Source: Limnobaculum parvum (lineage in GTDB: Bacteria; Pseudomonadota; Gammaproteobacteria; Enterobacterales; Enterobacteriaceae). From it: DNA of 64,000 bases. The stretch is taken from positions 62,001-126,000 of the forward strand of contig NZ_CP029185.2 in NCBI RefSeq assembly GCF_003096015.2, in the 5' to 3' direction. A program made the translations under genes and the position numbers. Below the pieces are notes generated by a model. It was not told the origin of the DNA. It ran no database searches and saw only the letters and a list, made by a program, of their open reading frames with translations. Positions 8,831 through 23,800 of the stretch are shown piece by piece. Position 1 is the stretch's first letter; each line of letters begins with the position of its first letter.

Positions 8831-11800
8831 ATGAATACAAACGCCAGTTTATTGGTAAATACAGGAAGCGGCCCTTCTCAGGTAGTATCCCTCAACGTAG
8901 GTAAGCCCATCAAGATTAAGATTCAGCCGGGCAATAAATACCTCCTAAAGAATAAAGATGATAATTATGCACCAGAAAACGTCACTCTGCAGCGCAATGG
9001 TGACGATCTGTACGTTATTCTGGAAGGGGACACTACTCCGGCGATCGTTATTGAAGATTATTATGTATCCGGCGATAACACACCGTTATTAGGTATGGCG
9101 GAGGATGGTCAGGTATATGCCTATGTCATCACCGATGGTTCCGGTTTGGGTGATGGCTACCTGTTTAATGACGGTAGCTTTGCCCCCGCGGCTCTTGGCG
9201 GTATGCCAATGGGCGACGGTGCTTACCTGTTTGAAAATACGGAAGACAATGACTTTGGACTGCTGGCCTTATGGCCGTGGTTTCTGGGTGCTGCGGTTAT
9301 TGGCGGTATTGTCGGTAATGCAATCTATGAGCATAACAAAGATGATGGTTCATCACCGTCGCCAACCCCGGCTTCTGTACCAACGCTGAGTGGCGCAACG
9401 GATGTGACCGGCGATATTACCGGCCCAATCTCTTACGGCTCAACCACAGATGAAACAAAACCAACCATTTTTGGTACCGGTGATGCCGGTAACACCATCA
9501 CTATTTACGACAATGGTAAAGCGATTGGTTCTGCCGTTGTTGGTGCTGATGGCCAGTGGAGTTTCACACCAGAAACCGCGCTAAGCGAAGGTTCTCATAA
9601 AATCACCATCACTCAGACCAATCCTGAAGGCCAGACCAGCAGCCAGACGGATGATTTCACTTTCATCGTTGATACCGTAGCGCCAAACAAACCCTTGTTT
9701 GAAGCGCTGGACGATGTAGGTGCCATTCAAGGCACAATTGCGAACGGTGCAACCACCGACGATGCCCGCCCTGAATTCACTGGTAAAGGTGAAGTCGGCA
9801 GTACCATTACGATTTTCATTGATGGAAAAGAAGCGGGTAAAACCATCGTTGGTGCAAATGGCACTTGGAGCTGGACGCCAACCGCCGATCTGGCAGATGG
9901 TCACTATCAGGTTACTGTAACGGAAACTGATAAAGCCGGTAATACCAGCGCAACCTCTCCAACTTTCGATTTCAATGTCGACACTACTGCGCCCGATAAG
10001 CCACCGCGCCTTGAAGCCTACGATGATGTGGGTAGCAAGACCGGTCTGATTAGCAATGGTGAAATTACCGATGACGCTCGTCCTGAGTTTAAAGGCTGGG
10101 GTGAAGCCGGTAACACCATTATTATTTATGATAATAGCGATGGTGCTGGAAAAGAGATTGGCCGTGTTACTGTGGGTGACGACGGGACTTGGACATGGAC
10201 GCCAGATTTTGATTTAGCGGACGGTAACCACAGCGTTACTTATACTCAAACGGATAAAGCGGGTAATGTCAGTGAGCCTTCCGACTCCCGTGACTTTATC
10301 GTTGACGTTTCAGGCGTTTCTGCACCCGACGGTCTTACCATCATGGATAATACCGGTGCTATCACGGGGCCTATTAAGGCCGGTGATAAAACCGATGAAA
10401 CCAAGCCAGAGTTTTCAGGTAAAGGTACACCGGGCGGCATCATCACCATTTATGACAACGATGAGCCTATTGGCAGCGTAGTTGTTGGTGAAGACGGCAA
10501 CTGGAGTCTGATCCCGGATGTGGCGCTGGAAGAGGGTAGTCACAGTATTACCACCACTGAAACCAGTAAATCAGGTAACGAGAGCGAACCTTCTGCTCCG
10601 ATTGATTTTGTGGTGGATACCACACCTCCAACTAAACCAGAAATTGGCGGCGTCACCGATAACACCGGTGATAAGACTGGCCCAATCACCTCCGGTGAAC
10701 CAACGGATGAAACCCGTCCGGAGTTCAGCGGTGAAGGTGAGCCGGGCAGCACCATTGTTATCAAAGACAAAGATGGCGAAATCATCGGCAGCTCCGTAGT
10801 CGACGAAGACGGTAAGTGGACCGTTAAGCCAGAGCAGCCATTAGGTGAAGGTTCTAACGAACTGGTTATCGTAGAAATCGACGAAGCCGGTAACGAGAGT
10901 GACCCGTCCGATCCGTTTGACGTGGTGGTGGATACCACACCTCCAACTAAACCAGAAATTGGCGGCGTCACCGATAACACCGGTGATAAGACCGGACCAA
11001 TCACCTCCGGTGAACCAACGGATGAAACCCAGCCGGAGTTCAGCGGTGAAGGTGAACCGGGCAGCACCATCGTTATCAAAGACAAAGATGGCGAAATCAT
11101 CGGCAGCTCCGTAATAGACGAAGACGGTAAGTGGACCGTTAAGCCAGAGCAGCCATTAGGTGAAGGTTCTAACGAACTGGTTATCGTAGAAATCGACGAA
11201 GCCGGTAACGAGAGTGACCCGTCCGATCCGTTTGAAGTGGTGGTGGATACCACACCTCCAACTAAACCAGAAATTGGCGGCGTCACCGATAACACCGGTG
11301 ACAAGACTGGCCCAATCACCTCCGGTGAACCAACGGATGAAACCCGTCCGGAGTTCAGCGGTGAAGGTGAGCCGGGCAGCACCATTGTTATCAAAGACAA
11401 AGATGGCGAAATCATCGGCAGCTCCGTCGTAGACGAAGACGGTAAGTGGACCGTTAAGCCAGAGCAACCGCTGGAAGAAGGTTCTAACGAGCTGGTGATT
11501 GTTGAAATCGACGAAGCCGGTAACGAAAGTGACCCGTCCGATCCGTTTGAAGTGGTGGTGGATACCACACCTCCAACTAAACCAGAAATTGGCGGCGTAA
11601 CCGATAACACCGGTGATAAGACTGGCCCAATTACCTCTGGTGAACCAACGGATGAAACCCAGCCGGAGTTCAGCGGTGAAGGTGAACCGGGCAGCACCAT
11701 CGTTATCAAAGACAAAGATGGCGAAATCATCGGCAGCTCCGTAATAGACGAAGACGGTAAGTGGACCGTTAAGCCAGAGCAACCGCTGGGTGAGGGTTCT

Positions 11801-14800
11801 AACGAACTGGTTATCGTAGAAATCGACGAAGCCGGTAACGAAAGTGACCCGTCCGATCCGTTTGAAGTGGTGGTGGATACCACGCCTCCTTCTAAACCTG
11901 AAATTGGCGGCGTGACTGACAATACCGGTAATGTAACTGGCCCTATCTCCTCTGGTGAACCAACGGATGAAAAACAGCCGGAATTCAGCGGTGAAGGCGA
12001 ACCGGGCAGCACCATTACTCTGAAAGATGAAGACGGCAACGTGCTGGGCACCGCGGTGGTGGATGAAGACGGTAAGTGGACCGTGAAGCCGGAGCAGCCG
12101 CTGGAAGAAGGTTCCAATAACCTGGTGATCACGGAAACCGATACGGCGGGTAACGAAAGCGATCCGTCGGATCCGTTTGACGTGGTGGTGGATACCATTG
12201 CGCCAGAAAAACCAACCATTGGTGGCGTCACCGATAACACCGGTAGTATCACTGGCTCAATTAATCCTGGCGATGTGACTGATGAAACCCGTCCGGAAAT
12301 CACGGGTACCGGTGAACCGGGCAGCACTATCACCATCAAAGATGCAGAAACCGGCGAAGTACTGGGTACTTCAACCGTTGATGAAAATGGTAACTGGACC
12401 GTTAAGCCAGAGCAGCCGTTAGGCGAAGGCGAGCACAGTTTAGTGGTTACTGAAACCGATAAAGCGGGTAACGAAAGTGAGCCGTCCGATCCAATCGACT
12501 TTGAAGTGGATACTACCCCGCCGGCGAAACCGGAGTTAGGTAGTGTTATTGATAACGAAGGTGATATCACCGGCGCTATCAAACCGGGTGATGAAACCGA
12601 CGATAAAACCCCAACCTTCACTGGTGAAGGCGAGCCGGGTAACACCATTACCGTTAAAGACGGTGATAAGGTGATTGGTACCGCTATCGTTGATGAAAAC
12701 GGTGCGTGGAGCTTTACGCCAGAAACAGAGCTGAGCGATGGTTCACACAGCATTACCGTGACGGAAACCGACAAAGCGGGTAACGAAAGCGAACCGTCCG
12801 ACAGCTTTGATTTTGTGGTGGATACCACCCCGCCAAATCCCGCTAATTTGTCTATTTCCGGCGTAATGGATAACTACGGTGAAATCACCGGTAATATCAC
12901 CAATGGTGGTGCCACTGATGACAGTCGTCCGGTTATCAGCGGTACGGGTACCGCGGGCGATACTATCATTCTGTATGTGAACGACGGCACCGGTAACCAT
13001 GAAATTGGCCGCGGTACGGTTGGTTCTGACGGTAAGTGGAGCATTCAGCCAGAAGCGCCATTACTGCCGGGCAGCAACCAGTTCACTGCGGTTGAAATGG
13101 ATACTGCGGGCAATAAAACTGACCCAAGTAACTCATATACCGTAACGCTGGACGTTTCCCGTCCAAGCGAGCCGGTGATTGTTAACGTACTGGATAACGA
13201 AGGTGATGTGATTGGTCCATTGCAGAAAGGCGATGTGACTGACGATAACCAACCTACTATCACCGGTACTGCCGAAGCTGGCTACACCATCCGTATTTAC
13301 GATGGCGCAACCCTGTTAGGTACGGCAACGGCTGACAGCAAAGGCGTCTGGACATTTACTCCGGATACCGCACTGGCGGACGGTAAGCACAACATTACCG
13401 CTACAGCCACCAGTCCTGTTGGTCAAACCAGCGATAAGTCCGGTATCTTCAACTTCGAAGTGGATACCAAAGCGCCTGACGCGGTGGAAAATCTGGTGGT
13501 GACCGATAACGTCGGTGATTATCAGGGCCCTCTGAGCAACGGCGATACCACCGATGACAGTACCCCAACCTTCAGCGGTAAAGCAGAACCGGGCAGCACC
13601 GTCACTGTCTATGACGATGGTAAAGTGCTGGGTACGGTGAAAGTTGACGGCGAAGGTAAGTGGACGTTTACCCCGGATTCAGCGCTGACTGATGGCGATC
13701 ATAACTTCACCACCACCGTGACTGACAAAGCGGGTAACGTGAATCCAAACGGTCCGGGCCTGTCCCTGACGGTGGATACCTCAAACGATCCGGTCAGCAT
13801 CACCGCATTAATCGATGATGTGGGTACCGTGACCGGCAATATCACCGCCAACGGCGTGACTGACGATACCCAACCGGAAATCACCGGTGAAGGTAAGCCA
13901 GGTGCCACCATCAAGGTGTACGATGGTTCAACCCTGCTGGGTGAAACTACGGTGAAAGCCAACGGCAGTTGGAGCTTCACGCCATCTACCGATCTGAGCG
14001 AAGGCGCGCACAGCATTACGGTCACCATGACTGATAAAGCCGGCAACCTGACCGGGCCAACGGCGGCGTTTGACTTTGCGGTGGATACCACTGCACCAAC
14101 CATGCCGACCATTGATTCAGCCTTTGATGACGTGGGCAGCAAGCAAGGTTCATTAGCCAGCGGCAGCATGACCGATGACTCCACTCCAACCCTGAAAGGT
14201 ACCGCAGAAAAAGGCAGCCTGGTCACCCTTTATGACAATGGTCAGTTCCTGAGCACCGTGACTGCGGATAATATCACCGGCGAGTGGAGCTTTACACCGT
14301 CTACCCCAATCAGCGAAGGTGAACACAAGTTCCATGTCACCGCCACCGATGCGGCGGGCAATACCAGCACACCATCTGCTGACTTTATCCTGACCACCGA
14401 CTACACCGGTCCGGATGCCAGCAATCTGAAGATCACTGGTGTGGCGGATAACTACGGTGAAATCACCGGTAATATCGAAAACGGTAACGCCACCGATGAC
14501 AGCCGTCCGACCATTCAGGGTACCGGTACCGCGGGCGACACTATCATTGTGTACGCACAGGATGCCACCGGTAACCATGTGATTGGTAGCACCATAGTGG
14601 GTGCGGACAATAAGTGGAGCCTGCAACCTGAGTCGCCATTACTGCCGGGTGAGAACAAATTCACCGCAGTAGAAATCGATCCGGTGGGTAACTTCACCGA
14701 TCCAAGCGCCGAGTATGTGGTGACGCTGGATATGTCACGTCCAACCGAGCCAGTGATTGTGAACGTGCTGGATAACGTGGGTGACATCACCGGTGCATTG

Positions 14801-17800
14801 CAGAAAGGCGATGTGACGGATGATACCAAACCGGTTATCACCGGTACTTCAGAAGCAGGCTATCTGGTACGCATCTATGATGGTGCAACGCTGATTGGTT
14901 CCGCCACCGCGAACGAGAAAGGCGTCTGGACGTTTGAGCCAACCACGGCACTGGCAGAAGGCATGCACAACATTACTGCCACTGCGACCAGCCCGCTGGG
15001 ACAGACCAGTAAACCTACCGGTATCTTCAACTTTGAAGTGGACACCAAAGCACCGAACTCGGTTGAAAACCTGCAAGTGTTCGACAACGTGGGTGAGAAG
15101 CAGGGTTACATTCTGGATGGCGATACCACCGATGACGCGACGCCAACCTTCAGCGGCAAAGCGGAACCGGGCAGCACGGTGACCATCTATGACAATGGCA
15201 ATGCCATTGGTTCTGCCAAAGTAGACAGCAACGGTAACTGGTCATATACGCCGGACAGCAATCTGTCGGACGGTGAACATACCTTTACTACCTCTGTCAC
15301 CGATAAAGCCGGTAACACCAACACTGATGGTCCGTCTCTGACTATCACCATCGATACCACTAACGTTGTGGTTAGCATTAGTGCGCTCATTGATGATGTG
15401 GGTGACAAGCAGGGCAATATCACACCAAACGGCGTGACCGACGATACTAAACCGGAAATCACCGGTGAAGGTAAAGCGGGCAGCACCGTAACCATCTATG
15501 ATGGCTCTGTGAAGCTGGGTGAAACCACGGTGAAAGCCGACGGCACCTGGAGCTTTACGCCAACGACTCCACTGAAAGAAGGCGCGCATAGCATCACCGT
15601 GATTGCCAAAGATCAGGCGGGTAACACCAGCGATCGTACTTCTGTGTTCGAGTTCACTGTAGACACCACTGCGCCAACCATGCCGACCATCGAGTCAGCA
15701 CAGGATGACGTGGGGACGAAACAGGGTACTCTGAACAATGGCGATAAGACCGATGACTCCACACCAAGCCTGACCGGTACCGCCGAGAAAGGCAGCGTGG
15801 TGAAGATCTATGATAATGGCGCGCTGTTAGGCTCAACGGTTGCTGACAGCACCACCGGCAAGTGGACCTTCACTCCGTCAACGCCAGTACCAGAAGGCGA
15901 GAACAAGTTCCATGTCACAGCCACGGATGCCGCCGGTAATACCAGCGTTCCATCTGCTGACTTCATTTTGACCACTGACTATACCCGTCCGGACGGCACT
16001 AACCTGTCGATTACCGGCGTGGACGATCAGGTCGGCGCTTACACCGGTAACGTAAAAGCGGGTGAAACCACCGATGATACCCGTCCAACCATCAGCGGTA
16101 CCGGTACGGCCGGCGACACCATTATCGTTTATGTGAAAGACGGTTCCGGTGAGCGTGAAATTGGTCGTGCAACAGTGGATGAAAATGGTAACTGGAGTAT
16201 GCGTCCGGCGACACCACTGGCGAAAGGCGCCAACGAGTTCACCGTGGTGGAAATGGATCCGGTCGGCAACACCACCGATCCAAGCGCACCGTATGCGATT
16301 GTTATCGACAACTCCAAACCTCAACCGCCAGTGATTGAAACGGTAGACGATAACGTAGGCCCGGTAACCGGCGCGCTGCAAAAAGGTGATGTGACCGACG
16401 ACGCCACGCCAACCCTGAAGGGTACCGCAGTAGCCAACGGCATTGTGACCATCTACAACAACGGTAACGTGATTGGCTCTGCTCAGGTGGATGATAAAGG
16501 TAACTGGACGTTTACCCCGGATACGGCGCTGGCAGACGGTAAATATAACATTACCGTGACGGCCACCAGCCCGGTCGGTCAGGTCAGCGATCCAACCGGT
16601 ATCTTCAACTTTGAAATTGATACCACGGCACCGGGTGCAGTCGAAAACCTGTTGATCAGCGATAACGTGGGCGCCTATCAGGGTCCGTTGAAAGACGGCG
16701 ATATCACCGATGACAACACCCCAACCTTTAGTGGTAAAGCGGAAGCGGGCAGCACGGTATCTGTCTATAACGACGGCAATCTGCTGGGTACCGCCAAGGT
16801 GGATACCAATGGTAACTGGAGCTTTACGCCAAGTTCACCATTAGCGGACGGTGACTACAAGTTCACCACCACGGTGACGGATAAAGCGGGTAACACCGGT
16901 GATGAAACGCCGTTAGTGAACATTAAGGTGGATACCACCGGTCAGCAAGTTTCACTGGATAAACTGGTGGATAACGTCGGTGATATCACCGGCAATATCT
17001 CGCAAAATGGTGTGACTGACGATACACGTCCGGAAATCGTGGGTACCGGTAAACCAGGCAGCATCATCAACGTGTACGATGGTTCTACTCTGCTGGGCTC
17101 CACCACCGTCAATGCCGATAAGAGCTGGAGCTTCACTCCGACCACCGATCTGGGTCAGGGCAGCCACAGTATCACCGTGACGGCCACCGATCTGGCAGGT
17201 AATACCACCGAACCGACTTATGCGTTTGAATTTACTATCGATACGCTAGCGCCGAACCAACCAACCATTGAATCGGCGAAGGATGACGTGGGTACCATTC
17301 AGGGCACGCTGACTAATGGTGCAGCGACCGATGACCCGACACCAACCCTGACCGGTAAAGCCGAGAAGGGCAGCATCGTTAAAGTGTATGACGGCGATGC
17401 GCTGTTAGGCTCTGTAGTCGCGGATGATATCACCGGTCAGTGGACCTTTACGCCAACCTCGCCATTAGTGGAAGGTGAGCATAAGTTCCATGTCACGGCG
17501 ACCGATAAAGCAGGCAACGTGAGTCTGCCATCGGCTGACTTCGTACTGACCATGGACTTCAGCGGTCCGGATAGCAGCAAGCTGTCTATCACTGGTGTGG
17601 ATGACCAGGTGGGTGCGGTCACCGGCAATGTGAAACCGGGCGACACTACCGACGATACCCGTCCAACCCTCAGCGGTACCGGTACGGCTGGCGATACCAT
17701 TATTGTCTACGTGAAAGATGGCTCGGGTAATCGTGAGATTGGCCGTACTACCGTGGACAGCGAAGGTAACTGGACATTACGTCCGGCCTCTCCGCTGGTG

Positions 17801-20800
17801 AAAGGTGCTAACGAGTTCACTGCGGTAGAAATGGATCCAGTGGGTAATGCCACCGATCCAAGTGCGCCGTATGCGATTGTGGTAGACAGTTCTAAACCAC
17901 AGCCACCAGTGATTGAAACCATTGAAGACAACGTGGGCTCAATCACCGCACCGTTGCAGAAAGGCGATGTGACCGATGACAACACGCCAACCCTGAAGGG
18001 TACGGCCGTGGCTAACGGTACGGTGACCATCTACAACAACGGTAACGCGATTGGTTCGGCCAAAGTTGATGACAAAGGTAACTGGAGCTTTACTCCGGAG
18101 CCTGCACTGGCCGACGGTAAATACAGCATCACTGCCGATGCCACCAACAGCGTGGGTCAGACCAGTGATAAGACCGGTGCCTTTGACTTTACTGTCGATA
18201 CCACGGTGCCAGGTGCGGTAGAAAACCTGTTGATCAGCGATAACGTGGGCGCGTATCAGGGTCCGTTGAAAGACGGCGATACTACCGATGACAACACCCC
18301 AACCTTCAGCGGTAAAGCCGAAGCGGGTGGTATGGTGTCGGTGTACAACGACGGTAAATTGCTGGGTACGGCGAAAGTGGGTACCGACGGTACCTGGAGC
18401 TTTACCCCAAGCACACCGTTGCCGGATGGTAGCTACAAGTTCACCACTACCGTAATGGATAAAGCGGGTAACGTGGGTGATACCAGCCCGATTGTGAATA
18501 TCACGGTGAATACCGATAAGGTTGAAGTCAGTCTGGATAAACTGATTGATGACGTGGGCGATATCACCGGGCCGATTGCACAAAACGGCATCACCGACGA
18601 TACGCGTCCGGAAATCACCGGTACCGGTAAAGCGGGCAGCATCATCAAAGTGTACGATGGCGCGACTCTGCTGGGCTCCACTACCGTGAACGCCGATAAG
18701 AGCTGGAGCTTCACTCCGACCACCGATTTAGGTCAGGGCAAGCACAGCATTACCGTGACCGCCACCGATCAGTCCAACAACACCACCGATCCAACCTCGG
18801 CGTTTGAGTTCACTATCGATACGGTAGCACCGACTCAGCCAACCATTGAATCGGCCAAGGATGACGTAGGCTCTATTCAGGGCACCTTGACCAATGGCGC
18901 CGCGACTGATGACCCAACACCAACCCTGACCGGTAAAGCCGAGAAGGGCAGCATCGTTAAGGTATATGACGGCGATGCGCTGTTAGGCTCTGTGGTGGCT
19001 GATGCGACCACCGGCCAGTGGACCTTTACCCCAACGTCACCGCTGGGTGAAGGTGAGCATAAGTTCCATGTGACCTCAACGGATGCGGCGGGCAACGTGA
19101 GTCTGCCATCCGCTGACTTCGTGCTGACCATGGACTTCACCGGTCCGGATGCCAGCAAGCTGTCAATCGTGGGTGTGGACGATCAGGTGGGTGCGGTCAC
19201 CGGTAACGTGAACCCGGGTGACACCACTGACGATACCCGTCCAACCCTCAGCGGTACCGGTACGGCCGGTGACACCATTATCGTGTACACCAAAGACAGC
19301 AGTGGCAACCGTGAAATTGGTCGCACCACCGTTGATAAAGACGGTAACTGGACATTACGTCCAGAATCTCCACTGGTGAAAGGCGCCAACGAATTCACCG
19401 CGGTGGAAGTGGATCCAGTGGGTAATGCCACCGACCCAAGCGCACCATATGCAGTCGTTGTGGACAGCTCTAAACCTCAGCCGCCGGTTATTGAAACGGT
19501 GGAAGATAACGTGGGCTCGATTACAGCACCGCTGCAAAAAGGTGATGTGACCGATGACAACACGCCAACCCTGAAGGGTACAGCGGTAGCCAACGGCACG
19601 GTCACTATCTACAACAACGATGTGAAGATTGGTACGGCAAAAGTTGACGACAAGGGGAACTGGAGCTTTACCCCTGAGCCTGCACTGGCTGACGGTAAGT
19701 ACAATATTACTGCCGATGCCACCAACAGCGTGGGTCAGACCAGTGATAAGACCGGTATCTTTGACTTTACCGTCGATACCACGGCGCCGGGTGCGGTAGA
19801 AAACCTGCTGATCAGCGATAACGTGGGTACCTATCAGGGTCCGTTGAAAGACGGCGACACCACCGATGACAACACCCCAACCTTCAGCGGTAAAGCGGAA
19901 GCGGGCGGTACGGTGTCGGTGTATAACGACGGCAACCTGCTGGGTACGGCTAAAGTGGGTACCGACGGTACTTGGAGCTTCACCCCAAGCACGCCGCTGC
20001 CGGATGGTAGCTACAAGTTCACCACCACGGTAACGGATAAGGCGGGTAACACCGGCGATGCCACTCCGGTAGTGAACATTACGGTTAACACCGAAACCGT
20101 TGAAGTCAGCCTAGATAAACTGATTGATGACGTGGGCGATATCACCGGGCCGATTGCACAAAACGGCGTGACCGATGATGTGCGTCCGGAAATCACCGGT
20201 ACCGGTAAAGTGGGTAGCATCATCAAGATTTATGATGGTGCCACCCTGCTGGGTTCTACCACTGTCAATGCAGATAAGAGCTGGAGCTTTACGCCTTCTT
20301 CCGATCTGTCTCAGGGCAAGCACAGTATCACCGTGACGGCCACCGATCAGTCCAATAACACCACCGACCCAACCTCGGCGTTTGAGTTCACGGTTGATAC
20401 CGTGGCACCAAATGCACCGACCATTGAATCGGCGAAAGATGACGTGGGTGCCATTCAGGGCACGCTGACCAATGGCGCGGCCACCGATGACCCGACGCCA
20501 ACCCTGACCGGTAAAGCCGAGAAGGGCAGCATCGTTAAGGTATACGACGGCGATGCGCTGTTAGGCTCTGTGGTGGCCGATGACACCACCGGCCAGTGGA
20601 CCTTTACCCCGACTTCACCGCTGGGTGAGGGTGAGCATAAGTTCCATGTGACCTCAACGGATGCGGCAGGCAACGTGAGTCTGCCATCGGCTGACTTCGT
20701 GCTGAATATGGACTTCACCGGTCCGGATGCCAGCAAGTTGTCTATCTCTGGTGTGGATGACCAAGTGGGTGCGGTCACGGGTAACGTGAACCCGGGCGAC

Positions 20801-23800
20801 ACCACCGATGACACCCGTCCAACCGTCAGCGGTACCGGTACCGCCGGTGACACCATTATTGTCTATGTGAAAGACGGTACCGGTAATCGTGAGATTGGCC
20901 GTACCACCGTTGATAAAGACGGTAACTGGACGCTGCGTCCTGAATCACCGCTGGTGAAAGGTGCTAACGAGTTCACTGCGGTAGAAATGGATCCCGTGGG
21001 TAACGCCACCGACCCAAGTGCACCGTATGCGATTGTGGTAGACAGCTCTAAACCACAGCCGCCGGTGATTGAAACCATTGAAGACAACGTGGGCTCAATT
21101 ACTGCACCGTTGCAGAAAGGCGATGTGACCGATGACAACACGCCAACCCTGAAAGGTACCGCTGTGCCAAACGGCACCGTGACCATCTACAACAACGATG
21201 TGGCGATTGGTACGGCGAAAGTTGACGACAAAGGTAACTGGAGCTTTACCCCTGAGCCTGCGCTGGCGGACGGTAAGTACAACATTACTGCCGACGCCAC
21301 CAACAGCGTGGGTCAGACCAGTGATAAGACCGGTGCTTTCGACTTTACGGTCGATACCACACCTCCGGGTGCGGTAGAAAACCTGTTGATCAGCGATAAC
21401 GTAGGCGCGTACCAGGGGCCGTTGAGAGACGGCGACACCACCGATGACAACACCCCGACCTTCAGCGGTAAAGCCGAAGCGGGCGGTACGGTGTCGGTGT
21501 ACAACGACGGTAACCTGATTGGTACGGCGAAAGTCGGTACCGACGGTACCTGGAGCTTCACCCCAAGCACGCCGCTGCCGGATGGAAGCTACAAGTTCAC
21601 CACTACCGTGATGGATAAAGCCGGTAACGTGGGCGATAGCTCGCCGGTAGTCAACATTACCGTTAATACCGAAGGTGTCACCGTCAGTCTGGATAAACTG
21701 ATTGATGACGTGGGCGATATCACCGGGCCAATTGCACAAAATGGCGTGACCGACGATACCCGTCCGGAAATCACCGGTACCGGTAAAGCGGGCAGCATTA
21801 TCAAAGTGTACGATGGCGCGACCCTGCTGGGCTCCACCACCGTGAACGCCGATAAGAGCTGGAGCTTCACCCCGACCACCGATTTAGGTCAGGGCAAGCA
21901 CAGCATTACCGTGACGGCCACCGATCAGTCCAACAACACCACCGATCCAACTTCGGCGTTTGAGTTCACTATCGATACGGTAGCACCGACTCAGCCGACC
22001 ATTGAATCGGCGAAGGATGATGTGGGCTCGGTTCAGGGCACGTTAACTAACGGCATGGCAACGGACGATCCGACGCCAACCCTGACCGGTAAAGCCGAGA
22101 AGGGCAGCATCGTTAAGGTATATGACGGTGATGCACTGTTAGGCTCGGTGGTAGCGGATGACACCACCGGCCAGTGGACCTTTACCCCAACGTCACCACT
22201 GGGTGAAGGTGAGCATACGTTCCATGTGACCTCAACGGATGCGGCGGGCAACGTGAGTCTGCCATCCCCTGACTTCGTGCTGGAGATGGACTTCACCGGT
22301 CCGGATGCCAGCAAGCTGAAGATCACCGGCGTGGACGATCAGGTGGGTGCAGTCACCGGTAACGTGAATCCGGGCGAGACCACCGATGACACCCGTCCAA
22401 CCCTCAGCGGTACCGGTACGGCCGGTGACACCATTATCGTGTACACCAAAGACAGTACGGGTAATCGTGAGATTGGCCGCACTACGGTGGATAAAGACGG
22501 TAACTGGACACTGCGTCCTGAGTCTCCGCTGAATAAAGGTGCTAACGAGTTCACCGCAGTGGAAGTGGATCCAGTGGGTAACGCCACCGATCCAAGTGCG
22601 TCTTATACCATTACGCTGGATATTGGTAAGCCAAATCCACCGGTGATTGAGACCATTGAAGACAACGTGGGCTCTATCACGGCACCATTGCAGAAAGGCG
22701 ACGTGACCGATGACAACACGCCAACCCTGAAGGGTACGGCAGTGGCCAACGGCACCGTGACTATCTACAACGACGGCAACGTCATGGGTACGGCCAAAGT
22801 TGACGACAAAGGTAACTGGAGCTTTACGCCAGAGACGCCGTTGAAAGACGGTACCTATAACATCACTGCGGATGCCACTAACAGCGTGGGTCAGACCAGT
22901 GATCCGACCGGTATCTTCGACTTTACCGTGGATACCACGCCTCCGGGCGCGGTAGAGAACCTGCTGATCAGCGATAATGTCGGTACCTATCAGGGTCCGT
23001 TGAAAAACGGCGATGTGACCGATGACAACACCCCGACCTTCAGCGGTAAAGCGGAAGCGGGCGGTACGGTGTCGGTGTACAACGACGGTAACCTGCTGGG
23101 TACGGCGAAAGTGGGTACCGATGGTACCTGGAGCTTTACGCCAAGCACGCCACTGCCGGATGGTAGCTACAAGTTCACCACCACGGTCACGGATAAAGCG
23201 GGTAACACCGGCGATGCCACACCGGTTGTGAACATTACGGTCAATACTGAAGGTGTTGAAGTCAGTCTGGATAAATTGATTGATAACGTGGGTGATATCA
23301 CCGGGCCGATTGCACAAAACGGCGTAACCGACGATACGCGTCCGGAAATCACCGGTACCGGTAAAGCGGGCAGCATCATCAAGGTCTACGATGGCGCGAC
23401 CCTGTTAGGTTCAACCACCGTGAATCCGGATAAGAGCTGGAGCTTCACCCCGACCACCGATTTAGGTCAGGGCAAGCACAGCATTACCGTGACGGCCACC
23501 GATCAGTCCAACAACACCACCGATCCGACTTCGGCGTTTGAGTTCACTATCGATACGGTAGCACCAACTCAGCCGACCATTGAATCGGCGAAGGATGATG
23601 TGGGTACGGTTCAGGGCACGCTGACTAACGGTATGGCGACCGATGACCCAACACCAACCCTGACCGGTAAAGCCGAGAAGGGCAGCATCGTTAAGGTGTA
23701 TGACGGCAGTGCGCTGTTAGGCTCGGTGGTAGCGGATGACACCACCGGTCAGTGGACCTTTACCCCAACGTCACCGCTGGGTGAAGGTGAGCATACGTTC

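Noticed and set aside
8831..8990. A LapG-type protease cleavage site and a LapD/LapG control pair
   Set aside because: The N-terminus resembles the BapA prefix rather than the LapA retention module, I saw no clear TAAG/PAAG-type site there, and no LapD- or LapG-like gene is present in the window.
10540..12828. A 762-codon open frame on the minus strand inside adhesin 1, rich in Ser, Pro and Val
   Set aside because: It is the mirror of a repetitive, codon-biased gene. Similar antisense frames occur in nearly every Ig repeat, the protein is low-complexity, and no ribosome site is evident.
22232..23317. A 361-codon minus-strand open frame inside adhesin 1
   Set aside because: It recurs in shorter forms at the matching place in other super-repeat units and only reflects the composition of the Ig repeats; no recognisable domain.
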